The notes under the pieces were generated by a model. It worked only from the letters and a program-made list of their open reading frames with translations. It searched no databases and was not told the DNA's origin. A stretch of DNA of 64,000 nucleotides from Chelonoidis abingdonii (lineage: Eukaryota; Chordata; Testudines; Testudinidae): contig NC_133777.1 of NCBI RefSeq assembly GCF_003597395.2, forward strand, positions 10,644,504 to 10,708,503, given 5' to 3'. The position numbers and the translations under genes were made by a program. Below are positions 24,231 to 36,500 of this stretch, piece after piece (positions within the stretch are counted from its first letter, which is position 1; every line of letters starts with the position of its first letter).

Positions 24231-25397
24231 CAAAGTCCAGCTCTCTTTTTATGGTCAAACATAATTCTAGGGAGCAATTAGGACTGGCCTGTAAAGGGAT
24301 GTTAACTATGCAGCTTTAGTTTCGTTTTATGAAACATTTTAAAGAAGTTTCGTAAGTATAAAGCTCCAAATCCCAGCCTTCCGGCTGTATTGCTGTTTTA
24401 TTTCTGTGTCTCTGCTATTAAGAGTACTGTGAAACTGATAAGGAATTAGAAACACTACTCTGCTGATGGCTGGTGGTTCAGAGATTGGAAACAGGAAATG
24501 TTTGTGGAAGGAGGTAAAATTCTGTGTAAAACAGTCTGTTAATATTCTCACCCTGTCTCAGTCTTGGAATGCCTTATTGATCAAACACTCTGGGAAAGGA
24601 AGGAAGGGATTCCAGCTCCTTTGTTTATAGAAGTCTTAACTACAGGAGCCCTGTAATCACAGTGAACTCATTGCCTTATTTCATTTCTTTGCACAGTGAT
24701 CCAGGCCTGTGCAAAATGAGAATGATCTCTCAATTGAAAAGATGACCAAGACTGACTTCAGACACTAGGCAGCTGCCCTTCATTTTCACTAAAGGTGATA
24801 AATGGGTAGACAGGAAACAGCTATTCCTGGCTGTTCACAGATTCAGCTGTATGCAGTTACAGCGTGGGTACGGTACTGGGAACCAGTTAAATAGCTCATT
24901 GATAACAGTGAAGATAACCCTGAAAAAGCAAAGGAATTCACCCTCAGGAGGCACCTTGTATGTTCCTCCTTCACTTGACCTTGCCTGATTGGAGCCTGTT
25001 AATTTTCCCAAACTGAATAATTGCTTTGGAGGTTAGGATTCCTGCTGCTGCTTCTCCTCAATAGGGGCAACAGACCCTTCAATTAAATGAGTATCGTTTG
25101 TGCTGGCACAGCCAACTGTAAATTTTAGCATAGCAGTTCTGAAGGCTCCATAAGGCTAATAGATGGATCTAAATGGGACACTGAAGGGAGTAAGAACTAC
25201 AGGCTTTGCCATGAGGTTGTAGTTAGCAGTGTGGCTTGTTCTGTACTGGGTCACTGGAAGATCACCCAAGGCTTATGGGAGGTGATTTAATTTGTTCATG
25301 AGCTCCCTCCCCCTTTTTAAGCAATGAGTTAGTCTTAATGGCTTCATTCCTGAGCATTCCATCACATTGGACTGCATGGAGGAAATGACTAAACACA

Positions 25398-25435
25398 AAG
25401 AGACTAAACTTGAAGTGATACAAGTTTAGTCTCTT
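25398..25435. repeat. Perfect 15-bp inverted repeat with 8-nt loop
   Basis: AAGAGACTAAACTTG at 25398-25412 is exactly complementary to 25421-25435, with the loop AAGTGATA between them. No flanking duplication or element was recognised. Confidence 0.9.
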
Positions 25436-28400
25436 CCTATGAGTTACTACAACTGCATTTCCTACACCTATTTCCAGGGTGCTAGGCAGATAGCCCTTGT
25501 CCTCATTATCAAGTGTGTGATGTGCACCAGCAAGGGTGCATCTAAAAACAGTAACTTAAGGGCATCATCACCTTGAAGCAGGACTCTCTCTAGTCTTTCT
25601 TCTTTCTTTTCTAGTAATTTTCTTAAATATAAAATTGCAGTGAACAAGACACTAATCATTGCCTCCAATATCCAGACAAAGGAATGCAAATATGTATGTC
25701 CATCTTTAACTTCTGACAATTTTTGGACTCATGAAGTGCCTGCTGCAGGATTATAAGTGTGATATCAGAAATATAACCTAGAAAACATTTTTAGTAATGC
25801 CAGGCATGAAGGACACATTACATCATAACTGCACTAGTGCATCCATGTGACACCAAACTTTGATGGAAGGTTTAATTCATCTCCCTAAGTTCCGTGAAAT
25901 AAATGCTGACCTCTCTAACGAGTGTAATACTTGGAAATCTTCCCTTACACACCAGTATATTCAGAATTTTTTTTAAATGGTGGGGAGACTAGCTAACTAT
26001 ATGCAAAAGAAGCAGTGAAAGCAACTGTATACAAAGTGTGTAGTGCAAAGAACACCAATTAGGAAAAGATTCTCTCTTCTCCTAGAAAGCTTATTTTGTA
26101 CTAATCCTTTGGCTATTGTCCTGTTCTGTATTACTCCTAACCATGCTAGGTAAATGTTGTTTTTTTTTCCTCCAACAGAAAGGTTACGTTCATAATATCT
26201 TTTATTTTGTTTACTTGTCTTCAGTACTTGTACCCTATTTGTTGGTTCAAGGATGAAAGAAACTCTGGATCCCAGTGGGCTTTATCACCCTTACAGGTAT
26301 TTGCCCTTGAAACAGTCTCTTTGGCTGATGCCTAGATTAGGCTCCCTTCTTGGAACTTAATCAGTGCCACATCCAAATTAAGCAGAGTCTTGGTAATGGC
26401 AGGTCACCACACCATTTTTCAGTCAGAAGGCTAAGAAGGCAGCCTCCCAGCTCTGCTGACATGGTAGGCAGTCCAAGGTTTCCCATGTAGCTGTGTGGCC
26501 TAGGTTCATTTATTTGATGCAATAACTTGTGTGTAAATTGCAGGCCTTTTCTAGGAGAAGGGGGTATTTTTCCTGGAGAAACTGGGCAGCAGAACTAAAA
26601 CTACTTCTGTGTTAGTATTTTCAGCAGTTTTCAAATCTAAGCAGAACTAATGGCACTGGAAATAATCTGGTTAAAATCATCACTATTGTCACCACCTCTT
26701 GAGCTAAAGGAAAGACTCAGTTTATTTACTGCTGCAAAAAATGGACCAGAATTCTTAAAACAAATCTCCTAGAAGAGGAGAGAAACTTAATCATTTTGTG
26801 TGAGGCTAGTCTGTGTCTGGCTTATCTGGTATTCATTAATTGAGAGAGAGCCAAGGGAATTGAACACTGACTGACTGGATAATCACCTCTTTTTGCTAGT
26901 TTAAAAACAAAAAAGCCATGGTGCAGCCAACATGTTTAGCCTCAAAGCAGGAGGCCATCTTCTAGCCTCATTCCTGTTCTCTGATATTGTTACTACCAAA
27001 TGATTTATTACATCACATTAAATAAAAAGGTGTAATCTCTTTAGCCAAAAAGACCTCTCTCCAGATTCTCTTACTGGCTCACTGCATCTGGAACAGACTA
27101 GCTTATCTGAGGGACTACATTGCTTAGGGGGTGAGTAATGGAGCTTTTCACCTCAAATCTGGTCAAGTTTGGCAGTGACTGAAAGCTGTGAATATCTTGC
27201 TGTTCAGTGGTCAGTGTGAAGTGTATTTGGCTTTCATCAGTTATTAGTGGACAGATGTTCATGTTGCAAAAATTGCTAGCCTAGATGGCCTCTTATTAAC
27301 TATCTCAGCACAGAAACCAGACTGAACGAACCCTGGAGATAGTCATGGTTGAGGCATGGGGCAGGAGATGCCGTGGTTTGTTACCACTACTGGTGTTTGT
27401 ATAGGGTTCATAAACACGGTTGAGTCTTCAGAGCTATGAATGGGTTTTTGTTTTTGTTTTTCACCAAGTTTAGAACTTTAGATTCCACTTTATGGTTTCA
27501 CTGACTTGCCCTTAAAAAGCTTCAGCTAATTAGCAAGTCAAACAACAATCAGACTGATGTTTAACTTAGTCTTTTTTCTAACCAAAAGTTTGACTTCTGC
27601 TTCCCTTCCCCCCCTCCCACTTGAGTAAGGTTGAAACCTTCTATTCAAAAGCTGTATAAATACCATGCAAAACCTCCCTTTTTCTGTCAATCCCTAGTTC
27701 TAAGGAAACTAGATAGTAAGAGGGAATGTGACAGTACCACTTGGGCAGTATGGCTACCATGGGGGGGGGAACCTACTTTCTCCCATTTTAATTATCGCTA
27801 CTGAAACTTGCACAGTTCCCAGTAACTAAACAGAATGGAGACAGTGCATCTTATATGATCTCTTCTGAGCACAGCTTGTGAAATGCAGTGAGACACCAGT
27901 CAGGTAAATGTGAGGAATGGCTGAAGAATTGCTGGTTTATGGCAAGCCAGTTAGGCCAAGGTCTGACTCCTATTTTTAAAAAAGTGACCTTTTGTAAACA
28001 GCCTATGCTGCTTGTACTCTATCCAGCCTAGCATACAGGATTCCCTCTGGTTTTAAGGTGCATACCCAGAGGCCATACTGCAATTCTCTTGGGCTTCAAC
28101 ACCATCACATTATAAAATTATGAACTGTAAGGCTTCTACATATGCAGAAGTGAGAAGCAGGTTCTAGCAGATTAAAGTGACTTTGTTGCTGGTAGCCTGT
28201 TTCAGTTTCCTTTCTAGGGAGGATTTCATTTGACGCTTTTATCAAATTGTTCCCTTGCCTTATTTCTGCTCTTTATCTTCCTTTTCCCATAGAAAGTGGG
28301 TCAGGAGGATTGCTGCCAGCAGCAGGCACAAGCAGCTGCAAGTATGACCCTTCTCTTGGAAACGGCTTAAAGGCCAATTTCAAAAACCACCTCCAGACTT

Positions 28401-28879
28401 TAGAGATTGGCCTGTCGTAGTAATTCAGGCTGAAAGGATAAAACTAAACTGACATCTCCCCTGAAGGGGTGGAAAGATGACTTTTGAAAACCGATGAAGT
28501 TGCCATCAATGTGCTTATGGCAGCTGACAGAATTGGACGGCTATTTTCTGGACAGATGTCAGGGGAGAATTCTCCTTGTGTATGAAAACTCTTTGTCACC
28601 GTTACCCCTTTTGGACCAGAGCAACTAGTCAAACTGGGAGTGTTTCAATTGGAAGTAAAAATTGATGGAGTGGCATTTTCTTGGATGCAGCCTTGTTTTA
28701 TTATAAGGAATAGACGAAGTCCTGCTTCTCTGAATGCAGGAGAAACCAAGAACAAAAGGAGCAGTTTCTCCACTTACATGCTCAAACTTCTTTCAACCTG
28801 TATGTGTTTGCATATGTGCTTGTTCTCAGAAAAATATCCAGTGGAACCCTCTGCCCACGTGGTGCTAGTTTCTGGGCAG

Positions 28880-29290
28880 ACTTCATTCGCATGGGCGATG
28901 TGTGCCTCCTGCATTTGGGGAGACTGGCCCTAGTGCTGAAAGCTCCCCTGGTGCCTGGACTGTGACTCCATCCCCGTCCCTAGGCCCCCACTGCCTGCTG
29001 CACTCATCCCTCCTCTCCTCCACACCCCTCTTCCCCACGAGGTCCCCGCCACTTGTGCTCTCCACCCCTCTCCCTGAGCCGAGTGCTCACCCCACCCAAC
29101 TTGTTCACTGCCCCCAGGTACCCCTAATTACTACTTGCTGCTCACCAGTAGGAGGGATGCAGAAGACGGAGGGGGGCCACCGTGAGCCAGGCATCTGTGC
29201 TCTGAAAGTCAGTCGGCCGCTGCACCACAGGGGAAGCTTAGCCTCTGCTGGCCTATTCTACCCCCTGCCTATGTTCATTCAGCCTTATTT
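28880..29290. repeat. GC-rich block, possible decayed transposon
   Basis: An abrupt CCC/CTCC-rich island lies inside A/T-rich intron 7. It begins with CCTCCTGCATTTGGGGAGAC-type sequence reminiscent of reptile hAT ends. No inverted ends or duplication could be fixed, and the proline/serine-rich frame through it is compositional. Confidence 0.3.
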
Positions 29291-31994
29291 TAGGTGTGGC
29301 CTCTTATCTGTCCCTTGCAGCAGTCATAATTGAAGGGAGCATTCACACCTCAGTTTCAGCCTATAACAAGGTTGAACCCAGCTGAATGCCAGCATAAAGC
29401 CAGCTGGGGTGATGTAGCCACCTTCCACATCAGCCCATGTGTTAATCTATCTCCCAGCATAAGGGGTTGCTGGAGAGGGCGGGAGGAGAGAGTGAGGGGC
29501 TGGGAAGGGGTGTTACAGGAGCAGAGCACTTTAATATCTGTCCTTGGCTAGCGTGGGGTGATTTAGGAATTTTATGCAAGTCATAGTTTGGAGCAGATAC
29601 TCAGACTTGCACTGGGATCCGCAACTGTCGTCTCAGCAGGCTTCCCCACTTCTTCCCTGCAGCAGAGCTGTGCTCAGTGCAATAAAGAATCTACTCCTAC
29701 AATCTTTGCCAGACAAAATGACTGGCAGTTTAGATATCTCTCATAAAATAGGTAAGTCAGTAGGTTCTAATGCCTTACCACCAAAACGAGCTAGTAGTTA
29801 GGATGCCACAATCCAGAGATTGAGGTGGATGGGGAAGAAATTCACTTCTGAACAGAGCACTAGTAATCACATGAATTGAAGCCAGTAAACTTTGATGCCA
29901 GGCCCACAGGGTCCAAAATATGACTGGGAAGCTTATGGACAGTTTGCCATGTGAAGCTTCATGGGCATGGTGGGGATTGTGCAAGTTGGTGCTGTTCCAT
30001 CTGGCAGTCACTGGGCTGTGTTTTCCCCAACTTGAGGGTACTGTGCACTATGTATGATATTCTTGCTCAGGAAAGGTCTATTTGCTAATGTAGGCCGGAA
30101 ATAAGCAATCCCTTCCGATTCACAGTGTGCGCACAATCCACTCATGGCATGATCCATTCAGTAGCACATGCTATCCTATTATCTACCCGGTTTGTACTAA
30201 TTGCTGTTTAATGGCTTGGCTGAGCTGTAGGTAAGTCGTCCCAGAGCAAAATTCAGTGGGGAGAGATGGAGCAGCTGGTGGAAGCAGTCCCAAAGCAGGC
30301 TAATAAATTATAAATAACAGCTGTCAGGTTCCATTGCCAGCATACAGGAGCTGACACAGTCCCAGTGTGCATACAGGCACGATGAAAGGTGCATGCAATA
30401 TTGATGGTAAGTGCAGCAGGAGCAGGCTTACTTGTTGGCTCCCTCACATGGCTTCTACTTTCTCTGTTCTTCCTTTTGAGCCCCACAGTGAGGAGTAGTT
30501 GGAAAAGTCACTTTTCTCTCTCAATGAGTCTTCATAGTATGTAGGAAAAAGATCAATCTGCAAAATGCCCCAATTATTATTTTTGTGTGTGGGAGAGAGT
30601 CGTCTTTTTTTATGCATGGCTATTCTAAACTGCCTTCTGTTCTGAGAAGAGGCAAGAGAGGCTGGCAAAATGAATGCTGGAGAGGAACTGAGATCTGCAA
30701 ACAGGTTAAAAAGGAGTCTGAAGGGATGGGAGTTGTGGAAAGATAAACAGTCATTTACAAAATTCCCCTCTGTGACCTCATCAAGGATGGCTTAAGGGAA
30801 TCCTGATGTGTAACTTGCATGTGCTAATTTCTCCATCCCTCAAACTGGTAAGCCCTTGTAGAGGTCTAGGTGGGTATCCGGGGTACCCTAAAAAGGATCA
30901 GGACTGCATTTCCATACATTTGACAGGCTGACCTGTCAATGTATAGGGCTAAATGTATTTCCCAGCTAGTGGTGGCCACTGTATTGGGGTTAGCTGGCAG
31001 GACATGACTCTGTCAGAGGCTGATTTTAGCACAGGGCAAGTTTCAGTAACGTTTGGGGGTGCTATGAGATAGTCTGGTGATTATTGCCTTGTTCGCAAGA
31101 ACCATCTCTGTTTCCAGTACCCTGGCATGCTCCACTGCAGGAGAAGTTTTCCTGTGGGTTAAACCTGCAGTGAACTTTGTTGGCTGTGTGCAGAAAGCAC
31201 CTTTCTGAGCAAGCAAGGAGAGAGGTGTGAAAGAAACAGTGCATGTTAAAAGCTGGGTTTTAATAAGTGTGCAAATACTAGTAGGGGAAGAGTATGATTC
31301 ATCTCTAATTTATGCTAGAAGTCTTCCATTCTGCAGCTCCAGCCTCCATTTCTTCCTCAGGCACTTTCCAGGCTGTGCCTCCCTGCTACGTCCCCTCCAC
31401 AGAGGACTATTTAATAACCAGCTGCTCCTTCAAGTAAGGCAGAGTAAATCCATGTTGCAAAGATGTCGTCGTCTTTCTCTTGTGTGAAAATGTGTTCAGG
31501 CAGCTGTGCTTACTACAGATGTGTAACATAAGCACCGGTGTGCGCACTGTTCCACGTTAGTGTAATTCTTTCTCCTAACATAGGAGCACAGAAATCAAAT
31601 CTCAGACTCCAGCCCAGTGTATCGTCTGAGTGCCACTGAGTATGGTGGCTGCTTTGATTCTGCACAGCATTGGTGGTTCTGTCCTCATGGCTCACTTTCC
31701 TGCATAGGTGGGAAAGTCTCATTCCATTTATTGGGGGGGAAAAATGCAATAGGGTCAGCTTTTAGCATGCTTTTCTTTTATTGCAGAATGTAGCCAACTT
31801 CCCTTTGGTGTCTTCCATGCTCTGTGACACAACAGAGGAGGGAAGAAAGTGGGTCCGCTCACACTTTGTCTGTCACACAGAGTATCGCTACTAATGCTCT
31901 TAGAATTAAATCTTCCCTTGCAGCAAGCATAAGAAGGCTCAAAGTGGGGAAAAAATAAATATAGCCTGATTCCTATTTGTGTCTCTCTTGACAG

Positions 31995-32050
31995 ATACTC
32001 TGCGCTATTATCTTGCCTGTAATCCTGGATATCCAAACCCCTTTCAGCAG
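31995..32050 (+). CDS. TTYH3: TTYH3 exon 8: second extracellular domain
   Basis: A 56-nt microexon-like coding exon. Two bases complete D291, followed by TLRYYLACNPGYPNPFQQ. C299 in YLACNP is a conserved extracellular cysteine. The donor is CAG|GTGAGT. The segment GYPNP differs from human but keeps the same length, so no indel is needed. Confidence 0.95.
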
Positions 32051-33007
32051 GTGAGTATCTCAGCTCACACCCTTCTGTTGCCACAAACTGCATTTCAGTG
32101 AGGGTGGATTTAAAATGATAAATCAGTCCTAGAGATTGTTAGCTTGGTCTAAACATCAGGGCTTTTCCCAGCTGAGTCACCCCTTTTTTGGTAAAAGGAA
32201 AGGACTTTCAGATCTAATGGTGGTTCTAGCTTGTGGCCTGTAGTTGTGCCATCTCTGGTTATGATCTCCTCAGCTCTCCAAAGGGAAGCAGGATTGGATT
32301 TGGTCAGTACTTGACTGGGAAACTTTCCAGGGGCTGTGAGAAGTGGTATTAGTGCAATAAGAGGCTCACATTTCTTAGGTCAGGCACACACAGTGGTGTT
32401 GGAGGTGCTGCTGCTCGGATGAGATGTGGTCAGGACCATAGTTTTACTTTTTGCTTATGCGGCACTTTTTTCCCAAGAGCAGAGATGTTAATCTTCCAGA
32501 TAAAATGCAGTTTAGGTAACTATTCTGCCTGCCTAAAATCTCCTTAAAATGTGGCATCGTGCCATCAGAGACGCTTTTGGTCATGCTGCTGAAGAGTGTG
32601 AACTTGCCTTAGTGGGATGTGTGTTTCTACGTTTTCTTTATTTCACTACTGATAATTTTTTACAGAAAAATCTAGCTGCTATGTGTGGAAGGAGTTTGGG
32701 ATTGTAGGTGGAGCTTGAGTGGAATCACTTTCTTTCCCACTAATCTGACCTTGGCTGTATTTGTGTATATTTGAGGAGACCAGAAAAAGTACAGGCTAGA
32801 AAGCTGATTCCATCCTGTGCTTTTAGAGCTGAAGAAGTGGGTTATGTGGAGTGTCACTGCAGCTATGAGACACTGCTAGTTTACCCTGGATCACCAGTCA
32901 CGTAGATGATATCTCTGTACTTGGCAATGGCAGTTCCTAAATTCCTCTGTTGTGCATAGCCTGGCTTCCCCCTCAAGACTGACCATGTTCATGTCCATTT
33001 TGAATAG
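32051..33007 (+). other. TTYH3: TTYH3 intron 8
   Basis: A 957-nt intron. It ends TTTTGAATAG followed at once by AAG, a NAGNAG arrangement. No repeat or extra exon was seen. Confidence 0.8.
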
Positions 33008-33100
33008 AAGCTGTCAGGAAGTCACAAAGCACTGGTGGAAATGCAGGATGATGTGTTGGAGTTGCTCAGGTCAGCCATCAGAGAGTACCCCACCTCCAAG
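33008..33100 (+). CDS. TTYH3: TTYH3 exon 9: second extracellular domain helix
   Basis: 93 nt, 31 codons, phase 0 at both ends. The product begins KLSGSHKALVEMQDDVLELL, which is close to human TTYH3. The variable SAIREYPTSK ends the exon. The donor is AAG|GTAAAA, weaker than its neighbours. The acceptor is a tandem NAGNAG (TAGAAG), so use of the second AG would drop the first lysine. Confidence 0.95.
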
Positions 33101-33228
33101 GTAAAACTTCTTGAACTTACCTTCTGAAAGCACTGGCCGAGTAAAGGATGTGTCCTCTCAAGATGAGGCGCTAAGTAAGCTCTTGCATAGTCCTTTTGTT
33201 CTACTAATCTCTAGCTTGTTGCTTACAG
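33101..33228 (+). other. TTYH3: TTYH3 intron 9
   Basis: At 128 nt this is the shortest intron in the gene. It has donor GTAAAA and acceptor GTTGCTTACAG. Confidence 0.9.
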
Positions 33229-33321
33229 GAGTACCTTACTCGGATACAGGAAGTTCTAAACTCCACCGAGATCAATTTGCAGCACCTGACTGCACTGGTA
33301 GACTGTCGCAGTCTTCATTTG
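33229..33321 (+). CDS. TTYH3: TTYH3 exon 10: glycosylated part of second extracellular domain
   Basis: 93 nt, 31 codons, in phase. It encodes EYLTRIQEVLNSTEINLQHL and then TALVDCRSLHL. NST at about residues 351-353 is an N-glycosylation sequon also present in human (NGT). C366 in VDCRS is a conserved extracellular cysteine. The donor is TTG|GTAAGT. A longer chance frame (33111-33551) crosses the same DNA in another register and is not the product. Confidence 0.97.
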
Positions 33322-34114
33322 GTAAGTATGGAGAATCAGTGTCTGGAGCTGACAAATATCCACTGTCTTGTGCGGATACAGAGCCCCAGAGTGCTGAGCG
33401 CTTTGAAGGTCAGAGTACAAAGCTCTCTGGAGCATCAAAATACAGTAGACCACTTGTTTGGCTTTGCTACTCCACTTCTAGAGAGGTCAGAGAATCTGTT
33501 TTGGGGTGGTGGTGTTTTTGTGTGTGTGTTTTTAATGGCAGATTAGTGTAGGGAATTAGTTGGTGAACCTTAGTGCTTCTACAAATTGCAGCACTGAGGC
33601 TTCATGAATCTTAACTCAAGCTTCATACAGTTCTTGGTCCGATGCCTTTCACATGTATAGCGCTTTGTAGTGGGAGAGCAAGATTTTCATGTTGGTGAGT
33701 GAATTGCTGCTTTGCCAAGATGAACAGTTAAATTTCTAGTCCAAGTCTAGCTGTGCACAAGGGTAGTGGGTCCCTGGGTGGAAGAGCTGCAGAACTGGAA
33801 ATTGACATCTACTGATTTCATGAATAATGGTGAAACTATGGAACAGGCAGACTTATCTTGATCTTCCTTTTTTATATGTATGGCTGAGAATACAATGTAC
33901 ATCTGTTCCTGAATGGAGGCCTGTGTAAAACAAGGGGGTTGGTTAGCTTTTAAAAACCTTGAGTCCAGTGAAACCAAGCAAATTACATTGTGGAAAATGG
34001 CTCAGTTTTTAGGTGGTGAGCCAGAATCCAGGTGATGGGGATTTTTGAGATATGGAAATTGCAGTGTTACTTTTTATGGTGACCCAAGAGGCTCTGCTTA
34101 ATTTCTCCCTTTAG
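33322..34114 (+). other. TTYH3: TTYH3 intron 10
   Basis: A 793-nt intron with donor GTAAGT and acceptor TTCTCCCTTTAG. I recognised nothing else in it. Confidence 0.8.
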
Positions 34115-34251
34115 GATTACGTCCAGGCTCTGACAGGCTTCTGCTATGATGGAGTGGAAGGGCTCATTTACCTGGTTCTCTTCTCCTTTGTCACGGCTCT
34201 CATGTTCAGTTCCATTGTGTGCAGCGTCCCACACACTTGGCAGCAAAAAAG
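34115..34251 (+). CDS. TTYH3: TTYH3 exon 11: fifth membrane segment
   Basis: 137 nt. DYVQALTGFCYDGVEGL contains C381, the fourth conserved extracellular cysteine. IYLVLFSFVTALMFSSIV, at about residues 389-406, is membrane segment 5. The cytosolic CSVPHTWQQK follows, and the exon ends with two bases of R417 (AAAAG|GTATGC). Apart from one leucine/valine change, this exon matches human TTYH3 as I recall it. Confidence 0.97.
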
Positions 34252-34859
34252 GTATGCAGTGGGATTAGATACAGTCAGCTCACACTGTTGGGTTATAGAG
34301 CTGTTTCCTAATGAAAGCTGGTAATTGGAGTTATGCCCATCAGCATAGAACTCCTTACCATGTGTGCTTTAAGGGCATGAGGGATAAGATGTTATAAAAT
34401 GTAGGCCCAAAGGGAGGAGGATTTGTTAGCCTTAACTTGGTCAGTTTAAATCAAAACCTTTTTACTGTATAACTCTGTATATAGGCACCATAGAGGGTGT
34501 TTGATGGTGTGCAGAGTGAGACTTCTATTAGTCTGAGTTAGAGATTAGTGGTATAGCTCTAGGGTGGCAGAGGACAGCAATACTTGAGCTGTACAATACC
34601 TATTGTCTTTCATCGCATTTACTGGGAGGGGTGTTTTTCCTAGTACTGGGGGAGAGACCTGAAGTGGTGAGGGAGTAAGGTGAGCAGGACCTTATCCTCA
34701 ATTCCACTGACTTCAGTGGGACTTAATTGCATGACTAATGTAAGCAGAATATGGCCCCAGCAATAATGAGATGATCAAATAAAAAGTGCATCTATTACTT
34801 TGTGGCACTAAAGGAATGAGACTTGTTGCTATTTCTAATGGATATGTAGTGGTGGTAAC

Positions 34860-35180
34860 TATAAAAGTGAGATGCTCGGTGAAGCTGTGGAACTCTTTTT
34901 TTGCCAGAGGATGTTGAAGGCCAAGACTAGAACAGGGTTCAGAAAAGAACTAGATAAATTCATGGAGGATAGGTTCATCAATGGCTGTTAGCCAGGATGG
35001 GCAGGGATGGTGTCCCTAACCCCTGTTTGCTAGAAGCTGGGAATTGGTGACAGGATGGATCACTTGATTACTTGTTCTCTTCATTCTCTGGGGCTCCTGA
35101 CATTGACCACTGTCAGAAAACAGGATACTAGGCTAGATGGACCTTTGGTCTGACCCAGTATGGCCATTCTTATGTTATGA
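34860..35180 (+). mobile_element. CR1 LINE 3' end
   Basis: The order of GCTGTGGAACTC, GATAAATTCATGGAGGATAG, CTAGATGGACCTTTGGTC and CAGTATGGCCATTCTTATGT is the 3' end of a turtle CR1. It is 5'-truncated and carries no coding frame. Confidence 0.88.
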
Positions 35181-36417
35181 GACTGGGATATATTGGTCTA
35201 TCTGTCATAGGGCCAGTTGTTATCTCATTAGTTTCTGTACAACATGTTGCATTGGCATTTTAGCTTTCATTTGTTTGAAAAGTACTCTGTGGTGGTCAAC
35301 AACCGTTCATGTTCTGAATATGATTTAGGTGATTTTAACAGTGTACAGAACTGGAGGCACTCAAATGCATCAGGAAGACTTCCTGGGGTGGTGAGGGCTG
35401 CCCTTCCTGGTTTGTGTTTTAAAGGGCACCTGGAAATATATCAGAGTGTCTTCAGAAAACAACTGGAGGTCTTGATGCTGTTTCCATGTGCAGCAGTAAA
35501 CAGCAGGTCTACATATCAAGCTGAGACTTGTACTCTCTGCACCCAGTTCAGGGACTGGCTTCTCTTAGGGGTAAAATACAGTGTCTGCCTCCTTTTAGTA
35601 AAACTTTACTGTCACCTTGTGGCACTGACACTGACAGCAACTGACAAGATGTGCGATAACTTGTCTTCTAATCATAGACACTGGAGATGTCATTCTGTTT
35701 GGTGCAGCTCCCTGCTGGCGTGGAATGTTTCCTATCAGAAATTGACTTGTCCAGTGTGGTATCCAATATCCCCTATACTGAGAATATCATGAAGGGGGAT
35801 TGGAAGGGCTGGAATTAGGTTAATTAGTTGCACAACAGTGATGTAATATTGCGATAGCCCAAAAATTTCCATACCACCCTATTCAAGTGATGGGCAATGA
35901 TACCTGTATCTGCTCTTCCAAACTGAAGCAGAGGTGTAGACTGTGCAGGAGTCCACACTGACTTGCAATCTGTTGGGTTTGCCAATGTTAACATAATGTG
36001 TATAGCATTCAGCTGGTGGGAAATGTGGTGTCTGGATTTGAGGCTGGCTAGTGTTCCCTTTCACACCTTTTTTTTTTTTTTTCCTAAAAGCAATCCTAGA
36101 TTGTTAATTATAATCAATAAAATCTTAAGTTGTCTCTAGCAGTGTGGTTTGATTTCTGTAAATATTTAGAACAACATTCCAAGGATTATGGTATACATGC
36201 CAGGTATATGGGGGTTTTGGTGTCTGTCTCTTCAGATTTATAAACCAGCTCTGTTGCTGTCATCTGCTTAGTCCAGAATTACATGGCTTGGTTTGAGGAG
36301 TAACCTAGTGTTCACCTATGCCTCTGATAAACACTCACTGTTCTGAAATGGACTCCAGTGGCCTAACAATAATGAGCTATACTGTGTGGCTCAGAATATG
36401 AGATTCATGCATCTTGT

Positions 36418-36500
36418 AAAATGAGGAAAATGGTACTGATCTCTCTTGTAAAGCACGTTCAAATCTGATTGAAAAGTGCTGTGTAAGAAATAGGTATTAT
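36418..36500 (+). mobile_element. MIR-like 3' fragment
   Basis: TAAAATGAGGAAAATGG, followed by TTGTAAAGCACGTTC and GGTATTATCA, follows the order of the MIR 3' half. It is short and diverged. Confidence 0.5.

Larger units (their letters stand above)
22601..31994 (+). other. TTYH3: TTYH3 intron 7
   Basis: The largest intron at 9.4 kb. It contains a 52-nt homopyrimidine tract at 22751-22802, a tRNA-derived SINE on the minus strand at about 24048-24230, a perfect 15-bp hairpin at 25398-25435, and a GC-rich repeat-like block at about 28880-29290. No extra exon was recognised. It ends TCTCTTGACAG. Confidence 0.75.

Noticed and set aside
28902..29333. 143-codon proline- and serine-rich frame
   Set aside because: It follows the CCC/CTCC composition of the block; no domain or start context supports it.
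35244..35792. 182-codon plus-strand frame in intron 11
   Set aside because: It has no homology that I can see and starts just beyond a CR1 3' end in non-conserved intron sequence.
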